Assembly: GCA_004000515.1 (NCBI GenBank)
Contig: CP034537.1
Span: 4,974,001 to 5,038,000 of the forward strand
DNA length: 64,000 nucleotides
Direction of reading: 5' to 3'
DNA from: Pseudomonas poae
GTDB lineage: Bacteria > Pseudomonadota > Gammaproteobacteria > Pseudomonadales > Pseudomonadaceae
Shown: piece after piece, positions 9,436 through 20,455 of the stretch
Numbering within the stretch: position 1 is the stretch's first letter
Layout of the letters: each line of letters starts with the position of its first letter
The notes under the pieces: model-generated
Database searches by the model: none
What the model was told of the DNA's origin: nothing
The model's input: the letters and a program-made list of their open reading frames with translations, nothing else
Program-made: the position numbers and the translations under genes

Positions 9436-10786
9436 ATGATTCACGGCAAGACACTCGACGCCTGGTATGCAAGCCACCCCGTTATCGAAGCACTGGTTTC
9501 ACTTCAGGAAACCACCTGGTTCAATCCAGCAATCGCACCGGCGTCCTGCGCATTAGGCGATGTGGGGTTGAGCCAGGACGACGTCAAAGCTGCCAGCGAC
9601 CGCCTGCGTCGCTTCGCCCCTACATCGCCAAAGTGTTCCCGGAAACGGCAGCAACGGGCGGAATCATCGAGTCGGGTATTCAACCCCTCAAGAAATTCCA
9701 GCAAATGCTCTTGGGTGAAGCCGACGTGCCTGATGTGGGCTCGCTGTGGCTTAAAAAAGACAGCGACCTGCCGATCTCTGGCTCGATCAAGGCCAGAGGA
9801 GGCATCCATGAAGTGCTCAAGCATGCTGAAGACCTCGCCCTGCAAGCGGGATTGATCACACTGGAGGACAACTACGCGGCATTGGCCAGCGACGCTGTGC
9901 TGGCGTTTTTAGCCGCTACAAGATTGCGGTCGGTTCCACGGGTAATCTTGGGCTATCCATCGGCATCATGAGTGCCAAACTGGGCTTTCAGGCTACCGTC
10001 CATATGTCGTCGGATGCCCGCCAATGGAAGAAGGACAAGCTGCGAGCCAGTGGCGTGACGGTGATCGAGTACGCGTCCGACTACAGTGTCGCGGTGGAAA
10101 ACGGACGCCTGCAAGCCGAAAACGACCCTGCCTGTTACTTCATTGACGACGAAAATTCGCCCCATCTATTCCTGGGCTATGCGGTTGCCGCCGAGCGGCT
10201 GGCGCAGCAGTTCGAAGGCGCAGGTGTGCGAGTGGACGCCGATCATCCGCTCTTCGTGTATTTGCCCTGCGGTGTGGGCGGCGGCCCTGGAGGCGTTGCT
10301 TTTGGCTTGAAACTCGCTTTTGGCGACGCGGTGCACTGCGTGTTCGCAGAGCCGACCCATTCTCCCTGCATGTTGCTTGGGGTCTACACCGGCCTGCACG
10401 ATGAGGTGAGTGTCCAGGAGTTTGGCATCGACAACATCACCGCCGCAGACGGATTGGCGGTTGGCCGTCCCTCCGGCTTCGTGGGGAAAGCGATGCAACG
10501 ACTGATCGATGGCTACTACACCGTCACGGATGAAGCGCTTTATCGCCTGATGTACCTGGCTCATGAGCTTGAACAGGTCAAGCTGGAACCCTCGGCCTTG
10601 GCCGGCGCGCCCGGTATTGTGCGGGTATTGAGGGATGAAGCGTATCTGGAGCGCATCGGCGTCTGCAAACAGGCGCTGGGCAACGCGACGCACTTGATTT
10701 GGGGAACCGGCGGAAGCATGGTACCCGCCGCAGAGTTCGCGGCTTACCTTGATAAGGGCAGTGCCCTGCAACATTCTGCACTGTAA
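9436..10786 (+). CDS. dsdA: D-serine dehydratase DsdA, two frameshifts
   Basis: PLP-dependent D-serine ammonia-lyase, making pyruvate and ammonia in the cytoplasm. Repaired length is 450 aa (E. coli 442). The PLP-lysine motif SGSIKARGG places Lys at about residue 119; the phosphate-binding loop GSTGNLG and the glycine-rich [10 protein letters not shown] are present. Breaks are at C-run 9617-9620 (five C restores [13 protein letters not shown]) and T-run 9906-9910 (six T restores [18 protein letters not shown]). The gene starts 44 bases after dsdX and is followed 49 bases later by the LysR gene. Both breaks lie in strongly conserved blocks that read perfectly once repaired, so loss of function is unlikely. 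Confidence 0.93.
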
Positions 10787-10835
10787 CGACGGCGTACCGC
10801 ACATCGACGGCGGCTGACTGGAAGGAGGAAATGCA

Positions 10836-11771
10836 ATGCCGGAACTTGGTCTGACGAACGCTTCGAAGCTCAACGGAACCCATCTGTCCAACCTGCACAC
10901 TTTTCTCGTTGCCGCCCGTCATCTCAGTTTCGCCCGTGCGGCGCAAGAGCTGTACCTGACCGCCAGCGCAGTCAGCCATCGGATCGCGCGTCTTGAGGAA
11001 GACCTGTCGCTCAAGCTTTTTCACCGACTGCCCCGAAAGGTCGAGCTGACCGATGACGGCGAGCGGATTTTCAAGGTCATGCAACAGACGATGGATAAGC
11101 TCTGCGAGGCTGTGCAGGAACGCTCCCATGCTCAAATTGAGGGGCAACTGTGCTTCTATGCCAGGCCTTCGGTGGCGCAGTGTTGGTTGGTTCCCAGATT
11201 GTCGGATTTCACGGCGCGCTATCCCGGGATCCAGCTGGATGTCCGCGTTGGCAATGAACCTATCGACTATCGAACCCGGCGTATTGACCTGGTGCTGTGT
11301 TATTCGAACGGTGAACACCCAGGCCTCGAAAGCATCCGGCTGATGCCGGAGCGAATTGCGCCCGTGTGCAGCCCGCAATACGCCCAGGCGCATGGCTTGA
11401 TGGGGCATCCGGAACGCCTGTCACACTGCACTGTGCTGCATGATGTCGCAGCGTGGGACAACATTTCCTTCGACGCGGAATGGCGTCTATGGCTTGACGC
11501 AGTTAGCGGGCCTGCTGAACTTCCCAGCCGCTTCATGACGTTTGACCGCTCGGACCTGAGTACCCTGGCCGCCATCAATCACGCCGGCGTGGCGATTGGC
11601 CGGGAGCAATTGGTTCGCAAGCGAATTGAGGACGGTGAACTGGTGCTGCCCTTCGGTGGATTCAGAGAGGCGTTCAACTATGGCTACTATCTGGTTCATC
11701 CTGCTCACGAGACAATGCCTAAAAGGTTGCAGGCGCTGATCGACTGGCTCATCGAGCAAGCGGGTAATTAA
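10836..11771 (+). CDS. dsdC: LysR-type regulator of D-serine use (DsdC-like)
   Basis: Intact 311 aa, the length of DsdC. The N-terminal winged helix spans residues about 15-75 (FLVAARHLSFARAAQELYLTASAVSHRIARLE) and a periplasmic-binding-like effector domain follows. GGAGG lies eight bases before ATG. It sits downstream of dsdA on the same strand, whereas in E. coli dsdC is divergent from dsdXA, so here it may be co-transcribed and self-amplifying. Expected role: activate dsdXA when D-serine is present. The symbol rests on context plus overall resemblance; another LysR regulator cannot be fully excluded. Confidence 0.75.
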   Translation: MPELGLTNASKLNGTHLSNLHTFLVAARHLSFARAAQELYLTASAVSHRIARLEEDLSLKLFHRLPRKVELTDDGERIFKVMQQTMDKLCEAVQERSHAQIEGQLCFYARPSVAQCWLVPRLSDFTARYPGIQLDVRVGNEPIDYRTRRIDLVLCYSNGEHPGLESIRLMPERIAPVCSPQYAQAHGLMGHPERLSHCTVLHDVAAWDNISFDAEWRLWLDAVSGPAELPSRFMTFDRSDLSTLAAINHAGVAIGREQLVRKRIEDGELVLPFGGFREAFNYGYYLVHPAHETMPKRLQALIDWLIEQAGN

Positions 11772-11774
11772 TGC

Positions 11775-11801
11775 GCGGCTGGTTACCAGTGGCCCAGCCG
11801 C
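11775..11801. terminator. Hairpin between convergent genes
   Basis: GCGGCTGG (11775-11782) pairs with CCAGCCGC (11794-11801) across an 11-base loop, in the 49-base gap between the 3' ends of dsdC (+) and the flavin monooxygenase (-). No T-run follows on either strand, so it is only a candidate terminator. Confidence 0.35.
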
Positions 11802-11820
11802 TTCATGACCGGCTTGACGC

Positions 11821-13146
11821 CTACCCAATTTGCCCAAACCTCGGAATCTCCAACCCCAAACTTTCCCGCAACGTCGTCCCTTCATACTGCGTGCGATACA
11901 CACCACGCGCTTGCAGCAACGGTATGACCTCCTTCGTAAACCGCGTGAACTGCTCCGGGTGGCCTATATAGATGTTGAACCCATCCACGGCCCGGGCTTC
12001 GAACCACTCCGTGATTTTCTGAGCGACCGTATCCGCCGTCCCAACGAACGCGCCCGGTCGCAGTTGCCGACCGTACTCAACGGCCTGACGCAGTGTGAAG
12101 CCCTTCTCCCGTGCCTGATCGGCGATGCGCTTGGCCGCGGTAAAAAAGCTGCTACGCGCTGCTTCCAAGCTCTCCTGTGGAAACGGTGCATCCAGCTCGT
12201 ACTGGCTGAAATCATGCCAGCCGAAATTGCGCCCAAATTCCTTCAATGCCAGTTCAAAGCTGTGATCGGCCTGGTGATAGTGCTGCTCGATTTCCCGTGC
12301 ATGCGCGTCGGTGTCGCCCACGTAGATCTCGGCACCGGGCATGACCAGTAACTGTTCCGGGTCGCGACCATGCTGCTCTGCCCTGCCCTTTATATCCCGG
12401 TAAAACGCCTGGCCCTGCTCGATACTCGCTGCATGAGTGAAGATCACATCGGCTGTGGCGGCGCCAAGGTCGCGACCTTGCTCCGAGTCGCCAGCCTGGA
12501 AGATCACCGGCTGGCCTTGGGGTGAGCGTTGGATGTTTAACGGGCCCACGACGGAAAAGTGCTCGCCCTTGTGATTCAGGCTGTGCAGTTTGCTGGGGTC
12601 GAAGAACTGGCCGGTGCTTCTGTCGCGTACGAAGGCATCGTCTTCGTAGGAGTTCCACAGCCCCTGAACCACCTGGACATGCTCCGCTGCACGGCCGTAA
12701 CGCGTGTCGTAATCGTAGTGTTCGTCGCGGCTGTAATTGCCCGCCGTGCCGGCATCGCCACTGGTGACGACATTCCAGCCCGCACGGCCTTTGCTGATCA
12801 GGTCGAGGGAGGCCAACCGCCGCGCCACGTTATACGGTGAGTTGTAAGACGTTGTCAGCGTGCCAACCAGGCCTAAATGCCGTGTGCTTACGGCCAGCGC
12901 GGATAAGAGCGTCAGCGGTTCCAGCCGATTGAGGTAGTGAGATGGCGACCCCGGCGTGATGAACTGGCTGTCGACGATGAACATCAAGTCGAACAGCGCC
13001 GCCTCGGCCTGGCGGGCAATGTCGATGTACCAGTCCACGTTGACGCTGGCGTCGGCCGGCAATTGCGGGTCAAGCCACAGGTTATGGCGACCGGGGCCGC
13101 CACACCCCATGGTCAAGGCCCCGAGTTTCAGCTGTCTTTTGCGCAT
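11821..13146 (-). CDS. LLM-class flavin-dependent monooxygenase (NtaA/SnaA/DszA family)
   Basis: Intact 441-residue luciferase-like protein. Family marks are the start KRQLKLGALTMGCGGPGRHNLW, SLDLISKGRAGWNVVTSGD, the FDPSKLHSLNHKGEHFSVVGPLN block and PVIFQAGDSEQGRDLGA. Members use reduced flavin and oxygen to cleave C-S or C-N bonds (nitrilotriacetate, dibenzothiophene sulfone, dimethyl sulfide and similar). It lies 23 bases after the stop of a sulfonate-type binding protein on the same strand, so oxidation of an imported organosulfur compound is likely. No flavin reductase gene is nearby, so FMNH2 must come from elsewhere. The substrate is unknown. Confidence 0.88.
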   Translation of the reverse strand: MRKRQLKLGALTMGCGGPGRHNLWLDPQLPADASVNVDWYIDIARQAEAALFDLMFIVDSQFITPGSPSHYLNRLEPLTLLSALAVSTRHLGLVGTLTTSYNSPYNVARRLASLDLISKGRAGWNVVTSGDAGTAGNYSRDEHYDYDTRYGRAAEHVQVVQGLWNSYEDDAFVRDRSTGQFFDPSKLHSLNHKGEHFSVVGPLNIQRSPQGQPVIFQAGDSEQGRDLGAATADVIFTHAASIEQGQAFYRDIKGRAEQHGRDPEQLLVMPGAEIYVGDTDAHAREIEQHYHQADHSFELALKEFGRNFGWHDFSQYELDAPFPQESLEAARSSFFTAAKRIADQAREKGFTLRQAVEYGRQLRPGAFVGTADTVAQKITEWFEARAVDGFNIYIGHPEQFTRFTKEVIPLLQARGVYRTQYEGTTLRESLGLEIPRFGQIG

Positions 13147-13169
13147 ATCTGAGGGATTCCTTGAAGTGT

Positions 13170-14126
13170 TCAGGGCTGTTTTTGGGACACGGTAGGTTGC
13201 AGCGATGCGGCGAATGAGTCATCGAACAGGCTGGCAGCCGAGTACGACTTCACCAGGCCTTCGGCGGCGAAAAAGTCCACGGTCTTTTGCGCGTCAACCG
13301 GTGACTCAGCCGTCACGGGTTCGACCGTCGTCCGTGCGCGGGCAAACCAGGCGCGCGCAATGTCAGCATCCGCACGCGTGCGTTTTGCCCAGGCATCGGC
13401 ATATGCGTCGGTATTGGCCGGGCTGAGACGGGTCCATTCACGGGCCTTTTTCAAACGCTGGAGAAAATCACTGATCTGCGCGCGCTTGGCGTTAACGGCC
13501 TTGGCGTTTGCCGCAATGTAGCTCTGGGCCGGGATCAACCCCTCAGCCGTTGCAAGCACCCGTGCACCTTGGCGCTCTTGCTGCGTGACGTAGGGTTCCC
13601 AAGTCGCAATGACGTCAACCGAGCCGCCTTCCAGTGCGTGGGAAGCATCCAGCGCGCTGAGGTAGCGCAGTTCCAGCGAGTCGCGTGGCACGCCGGCTTT
13701 GTCCAGGGCGGTGAGCAACAACTGCTGACTCCAAGAGCCTTTCCAGATCGCCGCGCGTTTGCCCGCAAGGTCCGCCAGGCTGTGAATCGACGAGTCCTTT
13801 TTCACCAGAATGGCCACGCCATCGAGATTTTGCCGGGTGACGGCGACGACCTTGATCGGCGCACCCAATGCGCCCAGGAACAGCACCGGCGCATCGCCGA
13901 GCAAGCCGATATCCAGGCTGTTGGCGTTGAGCGCTTCGGCCACCGGCGAGCCCGCCGTAAATTGCTTCCATTCAAGCGTATAAGGCAGGTCATCCAGCAC
14001 GCCGGCCGCTTCCATCACGGCCTGGGCGTTGTAGCTCTGGTCGCCCACCACCAGCGTTTGCGCGTGCGCAGTCAGGCACAGCAAGGTGGCGGCGATACCG
14101 GTCGCCAGTTTTGAAAGGTAACGCAC
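13170..14126 (-). CDS. ABC substrate-binding protein, aliphatic sulfonate type
   Basis: I chose GTG 14126 because GGAG stands eight bases upstream and the product then begins with a clean signal peptide (MRYLSKLATGIAATLLCLTAHA, cut before QT); the frame is open to an ATG at 14159. The mature part matches SsuA/TauA-type periplasmic binding proteins: VVGDQSYNAQAVMEAAG, NSLDIGLLGDAPVLFLGALG, GKRAAIWKGSWSQQLLLTAL, WEPYVTQQ. It is about 318 aa and intact. It pairs with the flavin monooxygenase downstream but has no permease or ATPase next to it, so it must use an ABC transporter encoded elsewhere, possibly the one at 23.8-26.4 kb. Confidence 0.87.
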   Translation of the reverse strand: MRYLSKLATGIAATLLCLTAHAQTLVVGDQSYNAQAVMEAAGVLDDLPYTLEWKQFTAGSPVAEALNANSLDIGLLGDAPVLFLGALGAPIKVVAVTRQNLDGVAILVKKDSSIHSLADLAGKRAAIWKGSWSQQLLLTALDKAGVPRDSLELRYLSALDASHALEGGSVDVIATWEPYVTQQERQGARVLATAEGLIPAQSYIAANAKAVNAKRAQISDFLQRLKKAREWTRLSPANTDAYADAWAKRTRADADIARAWFARARTTVEPVTAESPVDAQKTVDFFAAEGLVKSYSAASLFDDSFAASLQPTVSQKQP

Positions 14127-14440
14127 GTGTGTCTCCAGATGCCTTCGTAGACAGTTCAAGTCGATCCGCGCGCACGGTCTCGGCAGTATTCATGGGGTGC
14201 ATACAATGAAGTCACGGCCACCGCATGCAAAATACTAATAACGCATAACGTAATTCGATAATAATGCGCTAAATGCATTTATTGGGCGGTCGGTCGTTTC
14301 ACCACATTGCGTAGCGCCATGCACCACCTACACTGATTCAAATCCGGCTGTCGCTAGCCCATTTCATGCGGATAAACCTGATTCACCGGCACCCTTTGCT
14401 CGACACAAAACAGTTAACCAACTGATTAATCAGAGTAACC
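14127..14440. other. Gene-free stretch with divergent promoters
   Basis: This 314-base gap separates the binding-protein operon (-) from the efflux operon (+). It is AT-rich in its middle (14230-14285) and holds a perfect 12-base palindrome TAAATGCATTTA at 14270-14281. No small gene with a credible start was seen. Promoters of both operons should lie here. Confidence 0.5.
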
Positions 14441-16058
14441 ATGAAAGAGCAGCTTCGGCAGCGTGCATCAGGACCGCAACAAGTGGCGTACCTACGCGAT
14501 ATTTCCCGACGAACCCACCTTCTGGCGCCCTTGAGCCTGCTGTGCATTGCCTTGGCCGGCTGCACGGTCGGGCCGAATTTCAAGCGTCCAGAGGTGCCGG
14601 CGAACGCCGACTACTCGCGTGAAAAACTCACCACCACTGCTCAGGCAGACATCGACGCAGGCGGCGCCGCACAACGTTTGATCGCCGGCATGGATATCCC
14701 CGGCCAATGGTGGGCACTGTTCCGCTCCCCCACGCTCAACGCGTTGGTCGAGGAAGCGCTGCGCGCCAACCCGGATGTCAGTGCCGCCCAGGCCGCACTG
14801 CGTCAGGCTAACGAGTTGGTGTACGCCGACCAGGCGTCGCTGTTCCCCCTCGGTCAACGCGAACGCCTCAAAAACCCGCGAGAAAGTTTCGGGGGTGACG
14901 GCGGGCTTGCCGGAGTCGCCGATCCTGACGGTCAGTTCTGCCTCGCTGAATGTCTCGTACGCCCCGGATGTGTTTGGCGGCACCCGTCGACAAATCGAGT
15001 CCACCACCGCGCAAGCCGAGTACGAACGCTTTCAGTTGGAGGCGACGTACCTCACCTTGACCGCCAATGTGGTCAATACCGCCATCAGCCTGGCGTCTGT
15101 GCGCGATCAGGTCGCCGCCACCGAGACCATCATCCGCCTGCAGAGCGATCAGCTTGACGTTCTGCAAGCCCAGCGACGCCTGGGCGCTATCGGTGACAGC
15201 GACGTGCTCACACAGCAGACGGCCCTGGCACAAACCCGTGCGACATTGCCGCCCCTGCAAAAGCAATTGGCACAAACGCGTAATCAGTTAATGGCGTATC
15301 TGGGCCGGTTTCCGAACCAGGACCGTGGCGAAGCGTTCAACCTGGCCTCCCTGCACTTGCCCGAGGAATTACCGGTCAGCCTGCCCTCCGCCATCGTCGG
15401 CCAACGGCCTGATGTGCGTTCTGCACAGGCTCAACTGCACCAGGCCAGCGCCAATATCGGCGTGGCCGTTGCCAATCAGCTGCCGCAGTTCAGCATTACC
15501 GGGTCGTTGGGCTCTACAGCGGCGAGCGGGACCAAACTGTTTTCTGCGGGCACCGGTGTTTGGAGCCTGGCCGGCGCGATAGCCCAACCGATATTCGATG
15601 CCGGCGCGCTCGAACACCGTAAACGAGCGGCTGTGGCGGCCTATGACGAGTCGGCGGCGCGTTATCGCGGCACTGTGATCACCGCGTTCCAGGATGTGGC
15701 CAACTCGCTCCGTGCGCTGGAAGCCGATGCCGATGCCCTCAATCAACAAGTGGTGGCTGAACGCTCTGCGCAAGCCAACCTCGACCTGGTCCAAGCCCAG
15801 TTCAAGCTCGGCGCGGTGGCGTACATCAACCTGCTGAACGCCCAGCAAAGCTATCAAAACACCGTGCTCTCACGCGTCAAGGCGCAAGCCGCGCGTTACA
15901 GCGACACCACTGCGCTGTTCCAGGCATTGGGTGGCGGCTGGTGGAACCGCACGGACGTCGACCCGGCGACCAAGGGCAAGCCCGATCGCTTCGGCCTGCC
16001 CACGTGGCAGGAGATCATGCCGGCCAGCAATGCGGCGCGCACCGAACCCAATCTTTGA
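14441..16058 (+). CDS. Outer-membrane efflux lipoprotein (NodT/OprM family), one insertion
   Basis: About 538 aa after removing one C from the run 14845-14849 (four C gives SLFPSVNANASKTREKVSG). After a basic leader, the lipobox LAGC near residues 38-41 marks an outer-membrane lipoprotein; CTVGPNFKRPEVP follows as in NodT/OprM proteins. Two outer-membrane-factor repeats give the beta-barrel strands and long coiled alpha-barrel helices (ALRANPDVSAAQAALRQAN; QANLDLVQAQFKLGAVAY). It acts as the exit channel for the adaptor and RND permease that follow. The outer-membrane gene comes first in this operon, whereas in many Pseudomonas pumps it comes last. Confidence 0.88.
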
Positions 16059-16074
16059 AACAGTGAGAACCCCC

Positions 16075-17259
16075 ATGGCCGACGTCACGACTGCCTCTCC
16101 CCTGCCCCCCGCACCCAGTGCCCGCAAGCGCCGCCTGTGGCGGCCGATGCTGATCATGGTCGTGGTGGTGCTGGTGATTGTCGCGATTATTGCCGGGGTG
16201 AAGTTCGTGCAGATTTCCGCGCTGATCGCCCAGTCCAAGCAACCGTTGCCCGCCGCCGTGGTGACGGCCTTGAAGGTACCGTTCGAAGACTGGCAGCCTA
16301 GCGTCACCGCCGTGGGGTCGATGAAGGCAGTCAGGGGCGTGGACGTGACCACCGAGGTGGGCGGCATCGTACGCACCCTCGGCTTCAAGCCCGGCCAGGA
16401 GGTGGCGGCCCAAGCGCTGCTCGTGCAGTTGAATGCCGACTCCGACGTCGCCCAGTTGCATTCGCTGGAGGCCACGGCCGACCTGGCGGTGATCGTGCTC
16501 AAGCGCGATAAGGCGCAGTTGGCGGTCAACGCCATTTCCCAGGCCCAGGTCGACACCGACACTGCAGACTTGAAGGCCAAGCTCGCCGCCGCTGAACAAC
16601 AACGCGCACTGGTGGAGAAAAAGTCAATCCGCGCGCCGTTTGCCGGACGCATCGGGATTACCGGCGTCAACCCCGGCCAGTACCTCAACCCAGGCGATAA
16701 AATCGCCACGCTGCAGACCTTCGACCCCATCTACATCGACTTCACGGTGCCCCAAACCCAGCTTGAATCCATCGCCATCGGGCAAACGGTGTCGGTGACG
16801 GCCGACGGTCTTTCCAATCAAACCTTCAGCGGCCGTATCAGCACCATCGACACCCAATTCGACCCCACCACCCGCAATGTCACCGTTGAAGCCACCGTCG
16901 CCAACCCCAAGCAAAGCCTGGTGCCCGGCATGTTCGCCCGCGCCGTGGTCAACTCGGGAGGCACACAGCGTTACCTCACCGTTCCGCAAACGTCGGTCAC
17001 CTACAACCCGTATGGCACCACGGTGTTCATCGCAACCTCAAGCAAGAATGACAAAGGCGAAGAAGTCCTGACGGCGCAGCAAACTTTCATCAAGACCGGA
17101 CCGACCCGTGGCGACCAAGTGGCGATTGTCTCCGGAGTGAAGGAAGGCGATTTGTTGATCACCAGTGGCCAGATGAAGCTTAAAAATGGCTCGCCGGTGA
17201 AAATCGATAACAGCGCCGCGCCGCTGAACGACCCCGCTCCGACTCCCCAAGAACACTAA
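16075..17259 (+). CDS. RND efflux periplasmic adaptor (membrane fusion protein)
   Basis: Intact, 394 aa from ATG 16075, which is favoured because a classic N-terminal anchor follows (MLIMVVVVLVIVAIIAG). Then come the barrel-sandwich half-motif DVTTEVGGIVRTLGFKPGQEV, a helical hairpin around residues 120-190, and KKSIRAPFAGRIGITGVNPGQYL with the downstream beta-barrel PIYIDFTVPQTQLESIAIGQ. It bridges the inner-membrane permease and the outer-membrane factor. It lies 16 bases after the outer-membrane gene and nine before the permease gene. Confidence 0.92.
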   Translation: MADVTTASPLPPAPSARKRRLWRPMLIMVVVVLVIVAIIAGVKFVQISALIAQSKQPLPAAVVTALKVPFEDWQPSVTAVGSMKAVRGVDVTTEVGGIVRTLGFKPGQEVAAQALLVQLNADSDVAQLHSLEATADLAVIVLKRDKAQLAVNAISQAQVDTDTADLKAKLAAAEQQRALVEKKSIRAPFAGRIGITGVNPGQYLNPGDKIATLQTFDPIYIDFTVPQTQLESIAIGQTVSVTADGLSNQTFSGRISTIDTQFDPTTRNVTVEATVANPKQSLVPGMFARAVVNSGGTQRYLTVPQTSVTYNPYGTTVFIATSSKNDKGEEVLTAQQTFIKTGPTRGDQVAIVSGVKEGDLLITSGQMKLKNGSPVKIDNSAAPLNDPAPTPQEH

Positions 17260-17268
17260 GGGTGTCCC

Positions 17269-20200
17269 ATGAAATTTACCGATACCTTTATTCAGCGACC
17301 GGTCTGGGCCGTGGTCGTCTCGCTGTTCATCCTGATCCTGGGGCTGCGCTCGATCTTTGAATTGCCGGTCAACCAATGGCCGCGCACCGAAAATACGGTA
17401 GTCACTATCACCACCGCCTACTACGGCGCAGACGCGTCCACCGTTGCCGGGTTCATCACCCAACCGCTTGAGTCCGCCATCGCACAGGCGCAAGGCATCG
17501 ACTACCTGTCGTCATCCAGCATCACGGGTGTGTCGACCATTACCGCCACCTTGCGGCTCAATTACGAAGCCAGCAAAGCCCTCACCGAGATCAACACCCA
17601 GGTCAATTCGGTCAAGAACCAACTGCCCGCACAGGCCCAGGAGCCGGTGTTGACGGTGGCGGTCGGGCAAACCACCGACGCCATGTACCTGGGTTTCTAC
17701 AGCGACACGCTGCCCACCAACAACATCACCGATTACCTGGTGCGGGTGGTCAAGCCCAAGCTGGACTCGATCCAGGGCGTACAAACCGCAGAAATCCTCG
17801 GCGGGCGCCAGTTCGCCCTGCGCGCCTGGCTGGACCCGGACAAGCTGGCGGCGCACAACGTGTCGGCGCAGGATGTGTCCACCGCGCTGGCCAACAACAA
17901 CTACTTGTCTGCCGTTGGTTCTACCCGTGGGCAAACGGTCACTGTGGACCTTACCGCCGGCACCGACTTGCACACGGTGGACGAGTTCAAACGCCTGGTG
18001 ATCAAGCAAAAGGCGATGCCCTGGTGTACCTGGAGGATGTGGCCACCGTCACTCTAGGCGCCGAAAGCTACGACAGCAGCGTGGCGTTTTCCGGCAAACG
18101 CTCGGTGTTCATCGGGATCAAGGCGGCACCCAGTGCGAATATCCCGACCGTCGCCGACAGCGTTCGCGAAGTGTTTCCCGAGCTGCAATCCCAACTGCCC
18201 AGCGGCGTGCGCGGCGAGATCGTCTACGACTCCACGGAGTTCATCAACACCTCGATCTACGAGGTGGTGAAGACCCTGGTCGAGGCCATGATCATCGTGT
18301 CGGTAGTGATCTACCTGTTCCTCGGCTCGTTTCGGGCGGTGATCGTGCCGTTGGTGGCGATCCCGCTGTCGCTGGTGGGGACCTTCTTTGTGATGTACCT
18401 GCTGGGCTATTCCATCAACCTGCTGACCCTGCTGGCGCTGGTGTTAGCGATTGGTTTGGTGGTGGATGACGCGATTATCGTGGTGGAAAACGTCGACCGG
18501 CATATCAAGGAAGAAGGCAAAGGCGTACTGGAGGCCTCGCTGGTGGCGGCGCGGGAGTTGGGTGGCCCGATCCTGGCGATGACCGTCGTGCTGATTGCCG
18601 CTTATGTGCCCATCGGCTTGCGCAGCGGGCTTACGGGGGCATTGTTCAAGGAGTTTTGCTTCTCGCTGGCGGGTGCGGTGACCGTGTCTGCGGTGGTGGC
18701 GCTGACGCTTTCGCCGATGATGACCTCCAAGCTGTTCAAGAGCGGTCAGGAAGAAGGTCGCTTTGCGCGCAAGCTCGATCAGTACTTTGACTGGCTGCGC
18801 GGGCGTTACCACCGGGTGTTGTCGGGCGGTTTGAATATCTGGCCGGTGTTGGTGACCTTTGGTTTTGTGCTGTTCCTGCTGGTCGCCGCCAGCGGCATGA
18901 CGGCCAAGAGCGAACTGTCGCCGACCGAGGACCAGGGGCTGGTGTTCATGCAGATCAAAGGCCCGCCCACCGCTTCGCCGCAACAGATGGAGCGCATTGC
19001 CGACCAGGCGTTCCAGATCGCCAACAAGGAGCCGGAGTACGCGCAAATGTTTCAGCTCACCGGCCTGCCCGCTCTCAACCAAGGCCTGGGCGGCGTGCTG
19101 CTCAAGTCGTGGGGCGACCGAACCCGCTCCCAGGCCCAACTGATCCTGGACCTCCAGCAAAATGGAACCAGGTGCCGGGCGCAACCGTCGCGGCCTTCCC
19201 TCTGCCGTCGCTGCCGGGGGCGCAGGGGTTGCCGGTGCAGTTTGTGATCACCACCACCGACTCGGTGGAAAACCTCAATGAAGTCGCCCAAGCGGTGATG
19301 GCCGAGGCACAGAAGCAACAGCTGTTCTGGTTTGCCGACAACGACCTGAAACTCGACAAACCACAGGCCCGCCTGGTGGTCGACCGCGAAAAAATCGCCG
19401 CGCTGGGCATGACCCAGGCCGACGTCGGTGCTGCGCTGTCTGCGGCATTGGGGGCAACTACGTGAACTACTTCTCCACCGCCGGGCGTTCGTACAAGGTC
19501 ATACCCCAGGTGTTGCAGGTTGACCGCCTGAACCCGGACCAGATACTCGATTACTACATCCGTATGCCCTCCGGCAGCATGATTCAGGCGCGCACCGTGG
19601 CGCATATCGAAACCACAACGCAGCCGGAGTCGATCAACCACTTCCAGCAACTCAATTCAGCGACGATCTCCGGTGTCAGCGGCGTGGCCCAGGGTGAGCT
19701 GTTGGCGAAGCTCAACACCATCCTCACTAACGTTGCGCCCTCGGGCTACACCTCGGACTTCTCGGGTGAGTCGCGCCAATTCATGCAGGAGTCGGGTGGT
19801 TTCGTCGGGCTGTTGCTGTTCTCGATCCTGATCGTCTACCTGGCGCTGGCCTTCCAGTTCGAGAGTTTTCGCGACCCTGTGGTGATTCTGTTCTCGGTGC
19901 CCCCGGCGCTCTTTGGTGCACTGGCGTTCATCACCATGGGCTTTGCCTCCATCAATGTGTACACCCAAGTGGGGCTGGTCACGCTATTGGGGTTGATCAC
20001 CAAACACGGGATTTTGATCGTGCAGTTTGCCAACGAACTGCAGCGCGCAGGTCATAGCAAACGCGAGGCGATTGAAGAGGCTGCCGGGGTTCGGCTGCGG
20101 CCGATCCTGATGACCACCGCCGCGATGGTACTGGGCGTGGTGCCGCTGGTGTGGGCCTCGGGGGCCGGGGCTGCGGGGCGGCATGACATGGGGTTGGTGA

Positions 20201-20322
20201 TCTTTGCGGGGTTGTCGATTGGTACCTTGCTGACGTTGTTTATGGTGCCGGCGATGTATATGTTTATCGGCGAGACGCACCATCGGGAGGCTGAACAGCC
20301 AGCGGCTGAGCATCCGGCTTGA
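17269..20322 (+). CDS. RND multidrug efflux permease (HAE1 type), three frameshifts
   Basis: Repaired length 1018 aa, normal for AcrB/MexB-type pumps. The N-terminus MKFTDTFIQRPVWAVVVSLF, two large periplasmic loops and twelve membrane helices are present; the proton-relay motif in helix 4 is seen as LVLAIGLVVDDAIIVVENV with paired Asp. Breaks are at G 18012-18013 (three G restores IKQKGDALVYLEDVATV), A-run 19159-19162 (five A restores LQQKWNQVPG) and G-run 19450-19454 (six G restores AALGGNYVNYFST). It forms the proton-driven core of the pump. No local repressor gene is adjacent, so regulation and substrates are unknown. Confidence 0.92.
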
Positions 20323-20455
20323 GGGGGAACAGTATGTGCTTTAGGCATAGCCCATTCTCAAACGTCATAATCCTACCTTTTCCTACATGGTAGTCTCACA
20401 CGTCTACCAATAGGCGTTGATCGCACGCAGTCAATGGCCCCAACCAGGAAAGATC

